This document shows positions 1 through 8,736 of a stretch of 64,000 nt of DNA, piece by piece. The position numbers and the translations under genes were made by a program. The notes beneath the pieces were generated by a model. That model worked only from the letters and a program-made list of their open reading frames with translations. It was not told the origin of the DNA and did no database searches. The stretch comes from Saccharomonospora amisosensis. Lineage in GTDB: Bacteria; Actinomycetota; Actinomycetes; Mycobacteriales; Pseudonocardiaceae. Within the stretch, counting starts at the first letter, position 1; each line of letters begins with the position of its first letter. The stretch is taken from positions 1,860,001 to 1,924,000 of the forward strand of contig NZ_JAAOYM010000001.1 of the NCBI RefSeq assembly GCF_011761185.1. The letters are read 5' to 3'.

Positions 1-1212
1 CAGTTCCTCACTGCCTTCCGCTCCCACCGACACCACGTCGGCCGCCGTCATCTCCGATGCTGGAGGCAGCAACGGCACCTCGACACCGGACTGCGACACC
101 TGCTCCCACATGGCGTGCAGCCCCAGCGGTGTCAGCCGCACGAGCTCACCGTCGTCCTCACCGTCGATCTCGACAGCGCCGAGTTCGGCCAGCCGCCCGT
201 ACAGCACCGCCGCGGGGTCGCCGTGGTCGCGCACCCACTCCTGCCACACCCCATCGGCCTCGGTCGGCGGCAGGTCGGCCACCGCCGCCTCACGGACCAG
301 CTCGCTCAGCCCTGCCAAGGGAATTCCCGCCTCGCGCGCGAGGAACAAGGCCATGAAGGAAAGCCCGGCGGCAGAGAACTCCAGCCTGCTGTCGTCGGCC
401 CGTTCCTGGTCGGTCAGCAGGCTGCGGCCGAGCAGCGAGGCCAGCGCGAACTGCCACAACCGCAGCGCGTCATCGTCGTCGGTCTCGACCCAGCCGTCGA
501 CCTCCTCGGTGGCGGCCACCATATCGACCCCGACCTCGAGGAACCCGATTTCCTCACCGAGGTCCCACAACTGGGCCAGCTCGGCACGGTCCACCCCGAG
601 TTCGCCCGCGACCGCGGCGGCGTCGTCGGCGGTCAGGTCCCCGTCGCCGGACAACTCCCTGCCGTCACCGACCCAGGCGGCGAACCGGCGGGCACGGTCG
701 AGCAGCGGACTGCACCGCGCCGCACGCGCGAGCTCGGGCTCCGGCGGCAGCCGCAGCGGTGGCAGCCGGTCGGGCAGCCCGAACACCTCCCGCAGGTCGA
801 GTTCGTCCTCCACGCCGTCCAGTTCGGCAAGCTCCGCCTCGGTCAGCTCGTCGTCCAGACTGAACAGTTCGGCGTCGTCCGCGCCCGCGGTCAGCACCGT
901 GGGGGCCACCTCGTCCACCTCGCCGCGCAGCCCCAGCGCCTGCTCACTGGTAAGCCTGCCGGTGTCGACCGCGAAGTCCAGCAACCCGTACACCGCCAGC
1001 AGCACATCGGGTATCCGCTCGGGTTCGACCTCGTCCGGGCAGATGTCGAGCAGTAGGTCGGCAAGGTCACCTTCCTCGAGCTCGCGAGGGTCGATGACCC
1101 CGAACTCGGTCGACAGCAGCTCCAGCACCGTTTCGGCGGCGCCCGGCTCGCGGCCCGCGGCTCGCGCCCAGCGCCGGAACTCGCCTGCGACCATGGTGTC
1201 CTCGCTCGCCAT
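1..1212 (-). CDS. Conserved acidic protein of unknown function, 3' end cut by window edge
   Basis: An open frame of 404 codons runs from an ATG at 1212 off the left edge of the window with no stop, so the C-terminus is missing. The product starts MASEDTMVAGEFRRWARAAG and is strongly acidic, with long Asp/Glu-rich stretches around residues 105-140 (for example LDDELTEAELAEL) and predicted helical segments throughout. I see no signal peptide, membrane segment or catalytic motif. The codon pattern (G/C in third positions on this strand) supports this strand over the long serine-rich frame on the opposite strand. It diverges from the hydrolase gene at 1371 across a 158-bp gap. I do not recognise a named family. 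It resembles large acidic hypothetical proteins common in actinomycetes, and no function can be assigned. Confidence 0.8.
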   Translation of the reverse strand, partial: MASEDTMVAGEFRRWARAAGREPGAAETVLELLSTEFGVIDPRELEEGDLADLLLDICPDEVEPERIPDVLLAVYGLLDFAVDTGRLTSEQALGLRGEVDEVAPTVLTAGADDAELFSLDDELTEAELAELDGVEDELDLREVFGLPDRLPPLRLPPEPELARAARCSPLLDRARRFAAWVGDGRELSGDGDLTADDAAAVAGELGVDRAELAQLWDLGEEIGFLEVGVDMVAATEEVDGWVETDDDDALRLWQFALASLLGRSLLTDQERADDSRLEFSAAGLSFMALFLAREAGIPLAGLSELVREAAVADLPPTEADGVWQEWVRDHGDPAAVLYGRLAELGAVEIDGEDDGELVRLTPLGLHAMWEQVSQSGVEVPLLPPASEMTAADVVSVGAEGSEEL

Positions 1213-1370
1213 CACGCAAGGCTATCGGCCGACTGCGACATGTCGAAGCCGCGGGGCGAACACCAGTCACAACTGTCGGGTGTGACCGCCGCCGTCATAG
1301 CTGTTGGACACCGCCACGGCCAGCGGGTCTGCTTGGGGATGACAGCCCGGCGACGACGAAAGGACCTGAA

Positions 1371-2174
1371 ATGCCTGACCGTGGACCGATGCGAGGAACG
1401 GCCGCGGGTGTGCCGTTCGTGGCACTGCCGCCCGCCGACGACAGGACTGCCGCGCCACTGGTCGTGGCATGGCACCTGATGTCCCCGCCTCGCAGCGAGC
1501 AAGCCATGTCGGCCGCGCTTCCCATGGCGGGCCTGGCCGCCTGGCGGGTGTATCTCGGGTTGCCGATGTCCGGGGAACGCGCACCCGCGGCTGGGGAGGA
1601 GGAGTTCTTCAGACTCGCGGCGCAGGACTACGTGCTCAATGTGGCCGAACCCGTCACCGAGCAAGCAGCGGCGGAGTTCCCGGCCGTGGTCGCCGAACTG
1701 CGGCAGCGGCTCTCGGCGGCGGACACCCCGGTCGGTGTGCTCGGTGGTTCGGCGGGCGCGACGGTGGCGCTGGAGGTCATGGCTCGCCAGGACGTGCCGG
1801 TCGACGCCGCCGCGCTGGTCAGTCCGGTGACACAGCTGGCGCCCGCGGTAGCGGCGAACGAGCGCAACTACGGAGTGACCTATCACTGGAGCGAGCGGTC
1901 GCGCGCGGTCGCGCGGCGATACGACTTCGTGCGCAGAGCCGAGGAGTTGACCGGGCACGTGCTGCTCGTGGTCGGCGAGCGCGACGACATCGCGTTTCGC
2001 GAACCCGCCTCGGCGCTGCGCGACGCGCTGGGTGAGCGCGCACGGCTGGTGGTGATCCCGGGAATGGAGCACGCGCTGGCCGAGGAGCCGGGCATCGAAC
2101 AGGCCCCGCAGACCGAGCATGCGGCGCTCGTGGACGCCGAGGTCACCGAATGGTTCCGCGCGCGTCTTGGATGA
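1371..2174 (+). CDS. Alpha/beta hydrolase
   Basis: The 267-residue product has the alpha/beta-hydrolase layout. The nucleophile elbow GGSAG places the catalytic Ser at residue 127, an acidic residue lies in GERDD (Asp205/206), and the general base is His234 in GMEH. The spacing of Ser, Asp and His is normal for the fold. There is no signal peptide, so it is probably cytoplasmic. An AAAGGA ribosome site lies about 10 nt before the ATG. The substrate cannot be told from sequence; esterase or thioesterase-like activity on a small acyl substrate is possible. The last 32 bp overlap the convergent LysR gene, so the two 3' ends are antisense to each other. The start is supported by the Shine-Dalgarno site. 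Confidence 0.85.
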   Translation: MPDRGPMRGTAAGVPFVALPPADDRTAAPLVVAWHLMSPPRSEQAMSAALPMAGLAAWRVYLGLPMSGERAPAAGEEEFFRLAAQDYVLNVAEPVTEQAAAEFPAVVAELRQRLSAADTPVGVLGGSAGATVALEVMARQDVPVDAAALVSPVTQLAPAVAANERNYGVTYHWSERSRAVARRYDFVRRAEELTGHVLLVVGERDDIAFREPASALRDALGERARLVVIPGMEHALAEEPGIEQAPQTEHAALVDAEVTEWFRARLG

Positions 2175-3105
2175 CGTCAGGTAGCCAGCAGCGGGCCGGG
2201 TCGTGCTCGCGCCATCCCTCGGCCCGGCTCGTTCGTTCGGCCAGTTCCAACAGCCTGGCCAGCGCCGGGCGGGGCCTGCCCTTGCGCCACACGATCGACC
2301 ACGGGAACAGCGGTACGGGCCGAAACGGCAGCAGCCGCAGGTTGAGGTCGGGCGACAACTCCATGTCGGCACCGGCCAGGGTCACCCTGAGCTTGCCGTA
2401 GCGGGTCTGCTCGAGGGTGTGCCGCAGGTCGTAGCTGATTCCGGATTGGTCCAGCGGGACACCGAAGTGCTCGCTCATGCGATGCAGGAAGCCCAGCCAC
2501 TCGGGCGGGCCTGCCAGCGACGGCAGCCAGATGCCCTCCTCCCGCAGGTCGGCCATGGTCAACTCGTCGTGCCGCGCCAGCGGGTGCTCGGGCGCGAGCA
2601 GCGCGACCAGCGGCTCCAGCCGCACCAGCCGGTGGGTCAACTCCGAGGGCAGTTCCCGGTCCAGGTCGTGCACCCGGCCGAAAGCGGCGTCCACATCGCC
2701 GCGCAGCAGCGGCTCGATCGCGTTGCCGAGGCCGCCCCGCCAGCCACGGGTGACCCGAAGTTGACCGTCCCGCTCGGCCATCCTGCGCAGCAGGAACATC
2801 GGCGAGAGCCGGTTGTCGAGCAGGTCGAGTCGTACGGGTGCGTCGGTATCGGACAGTGCGGCCACCGCGGCGTCGGCACGTTCCAGCAGGTCACGTGCGT
2901 GGGGCAGGAAGCGCCTTCCCTCGTCGGTGAGTTCGACCGCGCGGTTGGTGCGTACGAACAGCGCCACCCCGAGGGCGTTCTCCAGCCTTCCGATTCGTTT
3001 GGACATTGCCTGCTGGCTCAGGTGCAGCCGCCGCGCGGCGCCGGTGAAGCTCGTCAACTCGGCCGCGACGGCGAACGCGCGCACCTGTGCCAGGTCGAGG
3101 TCCAC
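2143..3105 (-). CDS. LysR-family transcriptional regulator
   Basis: The product is 320 residues, the usual LysR length. Residues 1-60 form the LysR winged helix-turn-helix (LDLAQVRAFAVAAELTSFTG, then AARRLHLSQQAMSKRIGRLE), followed by the typical LFVRTNRAVELTDEG wing. Residues 90-300 form the co-inducer-binding domain. The start is a GTG at 3105, 21 bp downstream of the thioesterase stop on the same strand, so both genes may share a transcript. LysR proteins usually regulate a divergent or adjacent gene; here the neighbours are the thioesterase upstream and the convergent alpha/beta hydrolase. The effector is unknown. Confidence 0.92.
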   Translation of the reverse strand: MDLDLAQVRAFAVAAELTSFTGAARRLHLSQQAMSKRIGRLENALGVALFVRTNRAVELTDEGRRFLPHARDLLERADAAVAALSDTDAPVRLDLLDNRLSPMFLLRRMAERDGQLRVTRGWRGGLGNAIEPLLRGDVDAAFGRVHDLDRELPSELTHRLVRLEPLVALLAPEHPLARHDELTMADLREEGIWLPSLAGPPEWLGFLHRMSEHFGVPLDQSGISYDLRHTLEQTRYGKLRVTLAGADMELSPDLNLRLLPFRPVPLFPWSIVWRKGRPRPALARLLELAERTSRAEGWREHDPARCWLPDVIQDARGTIR

Positions 3106-3126
3106 GATGGCGAACCGGCCCCCGCG

Positions 3127-3570
3127 CTAGCCGGTCGGCGGCTTGTCCCGCACGATGCAGGTAAGCCGGGCGGTGCAGGTACGCCTGCCGGACTCGTCGG
3201 TGATGACGATATCGGCGGTGATGGTGCCGCGCCCTACGTGCAGCGGAGTGGCAACCCCGGTGACGAGGCCCTTCACCGCGGCACGGTGGTGGGTGCAGGA
3301 CAGTTCCAGCCCCATGGTGGCGCGGCCCGCGCCCGCGTTCAGCGCGGCGACTGTCGAACCGAGGGCCTCGGCCAGCACCGCGTTCGCGCCGCCGTGCAGT
3401 AACCCGTACGGCTGAAGGTTGCCCGCGACGGGCATCGTGCCGACCACCCGCTCGGCACTCAGTTCGACGAAGGTGAGCCCCACTTTGTCGTTGAGTTGCT
3501 GCTCCGCGACCTCGGGGTTGATCCCCGCGAGCTGCTCGCGGATCTGCTCTTCGGACACGTGCTCGGTCAC
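3127..3570 (-). CDS. Hotdog-fold thioesterase (PaaI/YbdB-like)
   Basis: This 147-residue protein has the single hotdog domain of PaaI-type acyl-CoA thioesterases. The key motif around residues 56-70 contains the conserved His59-Gly-Gly and the acidic residue Glu68 (LLHGGANAVLAEALGS), which in this family polarise the thioester carbonyl and activate water. The GTG start at 3570 is preceded by AAGGAG at a 6-nt distance. Proteins of this class release free acids from aromatic or medium-chain acyl-CoAs in the cytoplasm. It diverges from polA over 62 bp and is followed by the LysR gene on the same strand. The actual acyl-CoA substrate is not evident. Confidence 0.88.
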   Translation of the reverse strand: MTEHVSEEQIREQLAGINPEVAEQQLNDKVGLTFVELSAERVVGTMPVAGNLQPYGLLHGGANAVLAEALGSTVAALNAGAGRATMGLELSCTHHRAAVKGLVTGVATPLHVGRGTITADIVITDESGRRTCTARLTCIVRDKPPTG

Positions 3571-3619
3571 CCACTGCTCCTTGTTCGACGTGACAGGCGG
3601 GACTGTCCGACCCTCACCC

Positions 3620-3625
3620 TAGACT
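3620..3625 (+). promoter_or_regulatory. -10 element of a probable leaderless polA promoter
   Basis: TAGACT (TANNNT type) ends 7 nt before the GTG start of polA. No Shine-Dalgarno site precedes that GTG, so transcription would begin at or next to the start codon. There is no good -35 match, as is common in actinobacteria. Confidence 0.5.
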
Positions 3626-3632
3626 CACGTTC

Positions 3633-6341
3633 GTGAGCCCCCAGCAGAACACCTCCGTAGCCAACGACACATCCCGGCTGCTGCTCATCGACGGGCACTC
3701 GATGGCGTACCGGGCCTTCTTCGCGGTGCCTGCCGACCGCTTCCGCACCTCCACCGGGCAGGTGACCAACGCGGTGTTCGGGTTCACCTCGATGCTGATC
3801 AACCTGCTGCGAGACGAGAGTCCCACACACGTGGCCGTGGCCTTCGACGTCTCACGCAAGACGTTTCGATCCGAGGCCTTCGCGGACTACAAGGCCAACC
3901 GGCTGACGACCCCGGACGACTTCAAGGGCCAGGTCGAGCTGATCAAGGAGATCCTGGCGGCGCTGGCGATCCCGGTGCTGGAGAAGGAAGGCTTCGAGGC
4001 CGACGACATCATCGCCACGCTGACCACGCAGGCGTCCCCGGATTACGAGGTGCTCATCTGTACCGGGGACCGCGACACCCTGCAGCTGGTCAACGACTCG
4101 GTCACGGTGCTGTACCCGCGCAAGGGCGTCTCGGACCTGGTGCGGTTCGACCCCGACGCGGTGCTGGAGAAGTACGGCCTCTCGCCGTCGCAGTATCCAG
4201 ATTTCGCCGCACTGCGCGGCGACCCTTCCGACAACCTGCCGGGCATACCCGGCGTGGGGGAGAAGACCGCGGCCAAGTGGATCAAGCAGTTCGGCAGCCT
4301 CGGTGAGCTGATCGACCGGGTCGACGAGGTCAAGGGCAAGGTCGGCGACGCGCTGCGGGCCCACCTCGACGGGGTACTGCTGAACCGCCAGCTCACCGAG
4401 TTGGTGAGGGACGTGCCGCTGGACCCGGCGCCGGGCGACCTCGCGGTGCGACCGTGGGACCGCGACGCGGTGCACCGGCTGTTCGACGAGCTGGAGTTCC
4501 GGGTGTTGCGCGACCGGCTGTTCGCTACGCTGTCCAGCGCAGAACCGGAGGCCGACGAGGGTTTCGAGGTCTCCGGTGGCGCGCTCGAACCGGGCACGCT
4601 CGGCGACTGGCTTGACCGGCACGCCCGTGCGGGCGGCACGGTGGGATTGTCGTTGCGGACCACGGGCGCGTCGGTGAACTCCGACCTGCTGTCGCTGGCG
4701 CTGGCCGCGCCCGACGGCGACGGCGCCTACGTCGACGTATCCGGATTGGACGAACGCGACGAGAAGGCACTGGTGGCATGGCTGGCCGACGGGACCGTTC
4801 GCAAGGTCGGCCACGCGCTCAAGGTGCCGTTGCACGCCGTGCTGGCCAGGGGCTGGACTCTGGCGGGGTTGGTGATGGACACCGAGCTGGCCGCCTACCT
4901 GGTGCGCCCTGGACAGCGGTCGTTCGAGCTGGAGGATCTGGTGCTGCGCTACCTGCGCCGCGAGCTGCGATCCGAAGGCTCCGGTGACGGCGGCCAGTTG
5001 TCCCTGCTCGACACCGACGATGCCGACACCCAACTCGTGCACGGCGAGCTGGTGCGGGCCAGGGCGGTGGCGGAACTGGCGGCGACGCTGTCGGACGAAC
5101 TGGGCAAGATCGGCGCGGTGAAGCTGCTCGAGGAGATCGAGCTGCCGCTGCTCGAGGTCATCACCGAACTCGAGGCGGCGGGCATCGCGGTGGACGCCGA
5201 CGCGCTGACCACGCTGGAAGCCCACTACGCGGCCCGCGTCAAGCAGGCGACCGAGCAGGCGTACCAGGTGATCGGCAAGCAGATCAACCTGGGCTCGCCC
5301 AAACAGCTGCAGGTGGTGTTGTTCGACGAGCTGGGCATGCCGAAGACCAAGCGGACCAAGACCGGCTACACCACCGACGCCGACGCGCTGCAAACCCTGT
5401 ACGAGAAGACCGAGCACCCGTTCCTGCGGCACCTGCTGGAACACCGCGACGCCACCAGGCTACGCAGCACGGTGGAGGGTCTGATCAAGTCGATCGCCGA
5501 CGACGGCCGTATCCACACCACGCTGCACCAGACCATCGCCGCTACCGGGCGGCTGTCGTCGGTCGACCCCAACTTGCAGAACATCCCGATCAGGACCGAC
5601 GAGGGTCGCCGGATCAGGGAGGCGTTCGTGGTCGGCCCCGGCTACTCGGAGCTGATGACCGCCGACTACAGCCAGATCGAGATGCGGATCATGGCGCACC
5701 TGTCGGCCGACACCGCGCTGATCGAGTCCTTCCAGTCCGGATTCGACTTCCACGCCGCCACGGCGGCACGAGTGTTCGGCGTCGAACCCGCCGATGTGAC
5801 GGGTGAGCAGCGCGCCAAGATCAAGGCGATGAACTACGGGCTCGCCTACGGCCTTTCCGCCTACGGGTTGTCCCAGCAGTTGCGGATCTCCACCGAGGAG
5901 GCACGCGGGCTGATGGACGAGTACTTCGCCAGGTTCGGCGGGGTGCGCGACTACCTCCACACCGTGGTGGACAAGGCCGCCAAGGTCGGGTACACGGAAA
6001 CGATCTTCGGTCGCCGCCGGTACCTGCCGGACCTCACCAGCGACAACCGGCAGCGCCGCGAGATGGCGGAGCGAATGGCGCTCAACGCGCCGATCCAGGG
6101 CAGCGCCGCCGACATCATCAAGGTCGCGATGCTCGGGGTGCACCGCGCGCTGGGCGAGTCCGGGTTGCGCAGCCGGATGCTGCTGCAGGTCCACGACGAA
6201 CTGGTGCTCGAGGTCGCCGACAACGAGCACGCCGACGTCGAGACGCTGGTGCGCAAGGAAATGGGCGCGGCCTGCGAGCTGGCCGTTCCACTGGAGGTCT
6301 CGGTCGGTTTCGGCCGGTCGTGGAACGACGCCGCGCACTAG
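3633..6341 (+). CDS. polA: DNA polymerase I
   Basis: The 902-residue product has the Pol I architecture: 5'-3' exonuclease/flap domain (about residues 10-300), a remnant of the 3'-5' exonuclease domain (about 310-490) and the family A polymerase domain (about 500-902). Polymerase motif A contains Asp678 (DYSQIEMR), motif C contains Asp855 (VHDELVLE), and the O-helix reads KAMNYGLAYG with Tyr735. The proofreading domain has lost the DxE metal ligands: LSLRT stands where E. coli has DTET, so proofreading is probably absent, as in other actinobacterial Pol I. Tyr735 is at the position known in Taq (F667) and T7 polymerase (Y526) to govern dideoxynucleotide discrimination. The GTG start at 3633 is preceded by a -10 at 7 nt and gives the expected N-terminus. 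The role is Okazaki fragment processing and gap-filling repair. Confidence 0.97.
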   Translation: MSPQQNTSVANDTSRLLLIDGHSMAYRAFFAVPADRFRTSTGQVTNAVFGFTSMLINLLRDESPTHVAVAFDVSRKTFRSEAFADYKANRLTTPDDFKGQVELIKEILAALAIPVLEKEGFEADDIIATLTTQASPDYEVLICTGDRDTLQLVNDSVTVLYPRKGVSDLVRFDPDAVLEKYGLSPSQYPDFAALRGDPSDNLPGIPGVGEKTAAKWIKQFGSLGELIDRVDEVKGKVGDALRAHLDGVLLNRQLTELVRDVPLDPAPGDLAVRPWDRDAVHRLFDELEFRVLRDRLFATLSSAEPEADEGFEVSGGALEPGTLGDWLDRHARAGGTVGLSLRTTGASVNSDLLSLALAAPDGDGAYVDVSGLDERDEKALVAWLADGTVRKVGHALKVPLHAVLARGWTLAGLVMDTELAAYLVRPGQRSFELEDLVLRYLRRELRSEGSGDGGQLSLLDTDDADTQLVHGELVRARAVAELAATLSDELGKIGAVKLLEEIELPLLEVITELEAAGIAVDADALTTLEAHYAARVKQATEQAYQVIGKQINLGSPKQLQVVLFDELGMPKTKRTKTGYTTDADALQTLYEKTEHPFLRHLLEHRDATRLRSTVEGLIKSIADDGRIHTTLHQTIAATGRLSSVDPNLQNIPIRTDEGRRIREAFVVGPGYSELMTADYSQIEMRIMAHLSADTALIESFQSGFDFHAATAARVFGVEPADVTGEQRAKIKAMNYGLAYGLSAYGLSQQLRISTEEARGLMDEYFARFGGVRDYLHTVVDKAAKVGYTETIFGRRRYLPDLTSDNRQRREMAERMALNAPIQGSAADIIKVAMLGVHRALGESGLRSRMLLQVHDELVLEVADNEHADVETLVRKEMGAACELAVPLEVSVGFGRSWNDAAH

Positions 6342-6515
6342 GCACCCACCCGATCCTCACCCTGCCGCGCTGGTTGCCCGAACCAGCGATCACTCGATAC
6401 GAGCACCGCGGCTTCGGTGCCCGTACGCCGGGCAAACAACTCCGGTACCGACACCCAGGCATTGCGGAACAACGCCGACAACGCCGACAACCGCTGTCTC
6501 GGAACGGAGGAATTC

Positions 6516-6944
6516 ATGAAGAAGGTGTGGAGGATCGGGGTTCTCGTCGCGGCCGTGCTGGCCGCGATCTTCGCGCTCACCGCCATGAGCTCGGCGGCGG
6601 GCACCGCGGAACAGCCAGCTGCGGCGCAGGCCCAGCGTGACTGCGTGGACCTGGAGGCACTCGAGCAGCCGCTGTTCTCGGAAGTGGACACCAGCTGCAT
6701 CGAACTGCCCCGCCCGGTCGAGGCGCCCGCCGCCCCGGCCGCGTGTACCCAGCACGATCTCGGCCAGGCGGTGCTCACCCTGTGCGGTGACCGCGCCGCT
6801 TCCGGTGGCTTCACCACGGTGCGGTGGGGCGAGTTCTGCACCGACGACTGCCAGCGTCTGCTGGACCGCGTGTGCCAGTCCTCGCCGTGGCCACAGCGTT
6901 GTGGCGGCTGGATGAATCCGGTCACCAGGCAGGCCACCGCCTAG
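6516..6944 (+). CDS. Small secreted cysteine-rich protein
   Basis: The start is the ATG at 6516, which has a perfect GGAGG six bases upstream; the in-frame codon at 6417 lacks one. The 142-residue product has a clear signal peptide: MKKVWR, then a hydrophobic core to about residue 24, with cleavage probably near the SSAAG/AAAQA segment. The mature part has eight cysteines, including the closely spaced FCTDDC and later VC and RC, an even number that suggests up to four disulfides. A Pro/Ala stretch separates two Cys-containing parts. I do not recognise a family. A disulfide-stabilised extracellular protein (inhibitor, binding or toxin-like) is possible, but nothing in the neighbourhood indicates a role. 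Confidence 0.75.
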   Translation: MKKVWRIGVLVAAVLAAIFALTAMSSAAGTAEQPAAAQAQRDCVDLEALEQPLFSEVDTSCIELPRPVEAPAAPAACTQHDLGQAVLTLCGDRAASGGFTTVRWGEFCTDDCQRLLDRVCQSSPWPQRCGGWMNPVTRQATA

Positions 6945-6979
6945 GAATGACAAACCACCCGACTGGGTAACCAGCGGGC

Positions 6980-7528
6980 ATGGCGGACCGCAACGCGTTG
7001 CTCATGGCGGGGTCCGGCATGCTCAGCGAACCGGCCGCACGACTCGTCGCTCAAGGGTGGCGGGTCGTGCTTCCGTGTCGCCGCTATCACCCGATTCCCG
7101 TCACCGAAACCGAAACCACGGGAAAGGCGATCTGGACACGGGCGGACTGGGATCGGCCGGTGGAACTGGCCGCCACCGTGCGGGCAGCGCTCACCGGCCC
7201 CGCCGAACTGCTGGTGAGCTGGTTGCACGAGTCGTATCGCCGCTCGGTGCTCACCGCCGTGGAACCGATGCTCGCTCCGGGCGCGCCGGTGGTCGAGGTG
7301 CGGCCACTCGCAGAGTTGGCGCACGGCATCGCGGAGCCGGAGCCGCTGCTCGGCGACCACCCCACCCAGCAGGTGCTGTTCGGCGAGGTGTCCGAGCGCG
7401 ACACCGCCCGCGCACTGGGCAGCCGGGAAGTGATCGACGCGGTGCTCGCCGCGGTCGAACGGGCACTGCTCGGCAAGCCGTCGTCGCTGCATCAGGTTGG
7501 CGGGCGCAGACCCGCGCACCGGTACTGA
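6980..7528 (+). CDS. Rossmann-like protein of unknown function
   Basis: The 182-residue product begins with a beta strand and glycine-rich turn, NALLMAGSGMLSEPAARLVAQ, resembling the nucleotide-binding start of short-chain dehydrogenases. It is shorter than true dehydrogenases (about 250 residues) and no YxxxK catalytic pair is visible. The central part (about 60-110) reads like alternating strand and helix. It may be a minimal NAD(P)-binding protein or a degenerate dehydrogenase. The ATG lies 35 bp after the stop of the secreted protein, with only a weak GCGGG ribosome site. Its 3' end faces the convergent methyltransferase gene. Function is not assigned. Confidence 0.65.
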   Translation: MADRNALLMAGSGMLSEPAARLVAQGWRVVLPCRRYHPIPVTETETTGKAIWTRADWDRPVELAATVRAALTGPAELLVSWLHESYRRSVLTAVEPMLAPGAPVVEVRPLAELAHGIAEPEPLLGDHPTQQVLFGEVSERDTARALGSREVIDAVLAAVERALLGKPSSLHQVGGRRPAHRY

Positions 7529-7616
7529 CGGCCACCCGAGTGCGCTCGCGCCGAGCAGGCCCTGGTGCGGCTACCGTGTTCACCTGCCGGGTCGGTGCGG
7601 CGCGCGGCGAACCCGG

Positions 7617-8465
7617 TCACGGGCCCAGCACGGTGCTGAAGACGGCGGTGCCGGGGAACAGTCGTCCCCGCAGCGGGCTCCACTGGCCCCACACTCTGGT
7701 GTGTCCCTCGGGCCATTCCGGCTCCACCAGGTCGACCAGCCGCAGCCCGGCAAGGTTCAGTGCACGCACGTAGTCACCAAGTGTGCGGTGGTACTCGACG
7801 TAGGTGGCATCGCCGGACTCGTTCACCTCGACGTAGGGCGTGCGGTCGAAGTACGGCTGGGCGGCGGTGAGCCCCAACGGGCCCGGATCGTCGGGAAAGA
7901 TCCACCGGATCGGGTGGGTCACCGCGAACACCCAACGCCCTCCCGGCCGTAGCACGCGTGCGACCTCGGCGAACACCGCGTCGAGGTCGGCGACGAAGGG
8001 CACCGCGCCGAATGCCGAGCAGGCGGCGTCGAAGCGGGACGAGCCCAGCGGCAATCGCTCGGCGCTGGCCTGCAGCAACGCGGGGCGTAGACCAGTGCGC
8101 CCGTTCGCCTCGGCGGCGTGGCGCAGCATGGCGGAGGACAGGTCGAAGGCGACCACCCGCGCGCCCCGCTCGACCAGCCAGCGGGCGCAGGGAGCGGACC
8201 CGCAGCCGATCTCGAGCACGTCCTTGCCGGTGACTTCGCCGAGCAGTCCGGCTTCCGCTTCGCGCAGTCCCTCTGGACACCACACGAAGTCGACCTGCCC
8301 GAGGAAGTCCTCGTGCTCGGCGAGGTAGGCCTCGGCATCGGCGTCCCACCAGGCTCGATTCGCCGCGGTGGCCTCCGCCGATCCGACCGGCCGGTGGCTC
8401 ACCCGCGCGGTGCCGAGCAGGCTCTCGGCGTCCGCGTGCCGGGAGCCTGGTACGGGATCGGACAC
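7617..8465 (-). CDS. Class I SAM-dependent methyltransferase
   Basis: The product is 282 residues. SAM-binding motif I is VLEIGCGSAP at about residues 83-92, followed by an acidic residue at the end of strand 2 (VVAFDLSSAML). The C-terminal part carries the usual strands for substrate binding, with RPGGRWVFAVTHP as post-motif III. The N-terminus contains WWDADAEAYLAEH, typical of methyltransferases annotated as UbiE/ArsM-like in actinomycetes. The GTG start at 8465 is preceded by AAGGAG. It diverges from rpsA, whose promoter lies in the intervening 271 bp. The substrate is unknown. Confidence 0.88.
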   Translation of the reverse strand: MSDPVPGSRHADAESLLGTARVSHRPVGSAEATAANRAWWDADAEAYLAEHEDFLGQVDFVWCPEGLREAEAGLLGEVTGKDVLEIGCGSAPCARWLVERGARVVAFDLSSAMLRHAAEANGRTGLRPALLQASAERLPLGSSRFDAACSAFGAVPFVADLDAVFAEVARVLRPGGRWVFAVTHPIRWIFPDDPGPLGLTAAQPYFDRTPYVEVNESGDATYVEYHRTLGDYVRALNLAGLRLVDLVEPEWPEGHTRVWGQWSPLRGRLFPGTAVFSTVLGP

Positions 8466-8513
8466 GACGGTATTCTCCTTCTCGGTTGCCTGACGCCCCC
8501 GCGTGGCCCCTCA

Positions 8514-8543
8514 TTGTGTGGCCGCGGTGTGACCGCGTAGGAT
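8514..8543 (+). promoter_or_regulatory. Candidate rpsA promoter
   Basis: TTGTGT (8514-8519) and TAGGAT (8538-8543) are separated by 18 nt and match actinobacterial sigma-A promoters. This would give an untranslated leader of roughly 185 nt before rpsA, long enough for autoregulation. I see no obvious hairpin terminator in the leader. Confidence 0.5.
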
Positions 8544-8736
8544 AGCTGTAAGCGCAGTGGGTTCGCGCTGCCTTCGACCCAGCGGAACGCATGCTGGGAC
8601 TCCGGGGTCGCGCACTGGTGATGCTCGCGGCCGTTCTTGATCGAACGATTGCACAGCGATCGCCGTTCTGCCCACGACGCGCTACGCAAACCGCAAAGCC
8701 TACGAGACCCCAGCCGCTACCGGAGCAACCCACCTA

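Noticed and set aside
110-1285. Long serine-rich open frame on the plus strand
   Set aside because: It is antisense to the acidic protein that runs off the left edge. Its composition (Ser/Arg/Pro-rich, low complexity) is typical of an opposite-strand shadow in high-GC DNA.
3852-5444. 530-codon open frame antisense to polA
   Set aside because: polA has full family motifs on the other strand; the antisense product is His/Gln/Arg-rich without recognisable domains.
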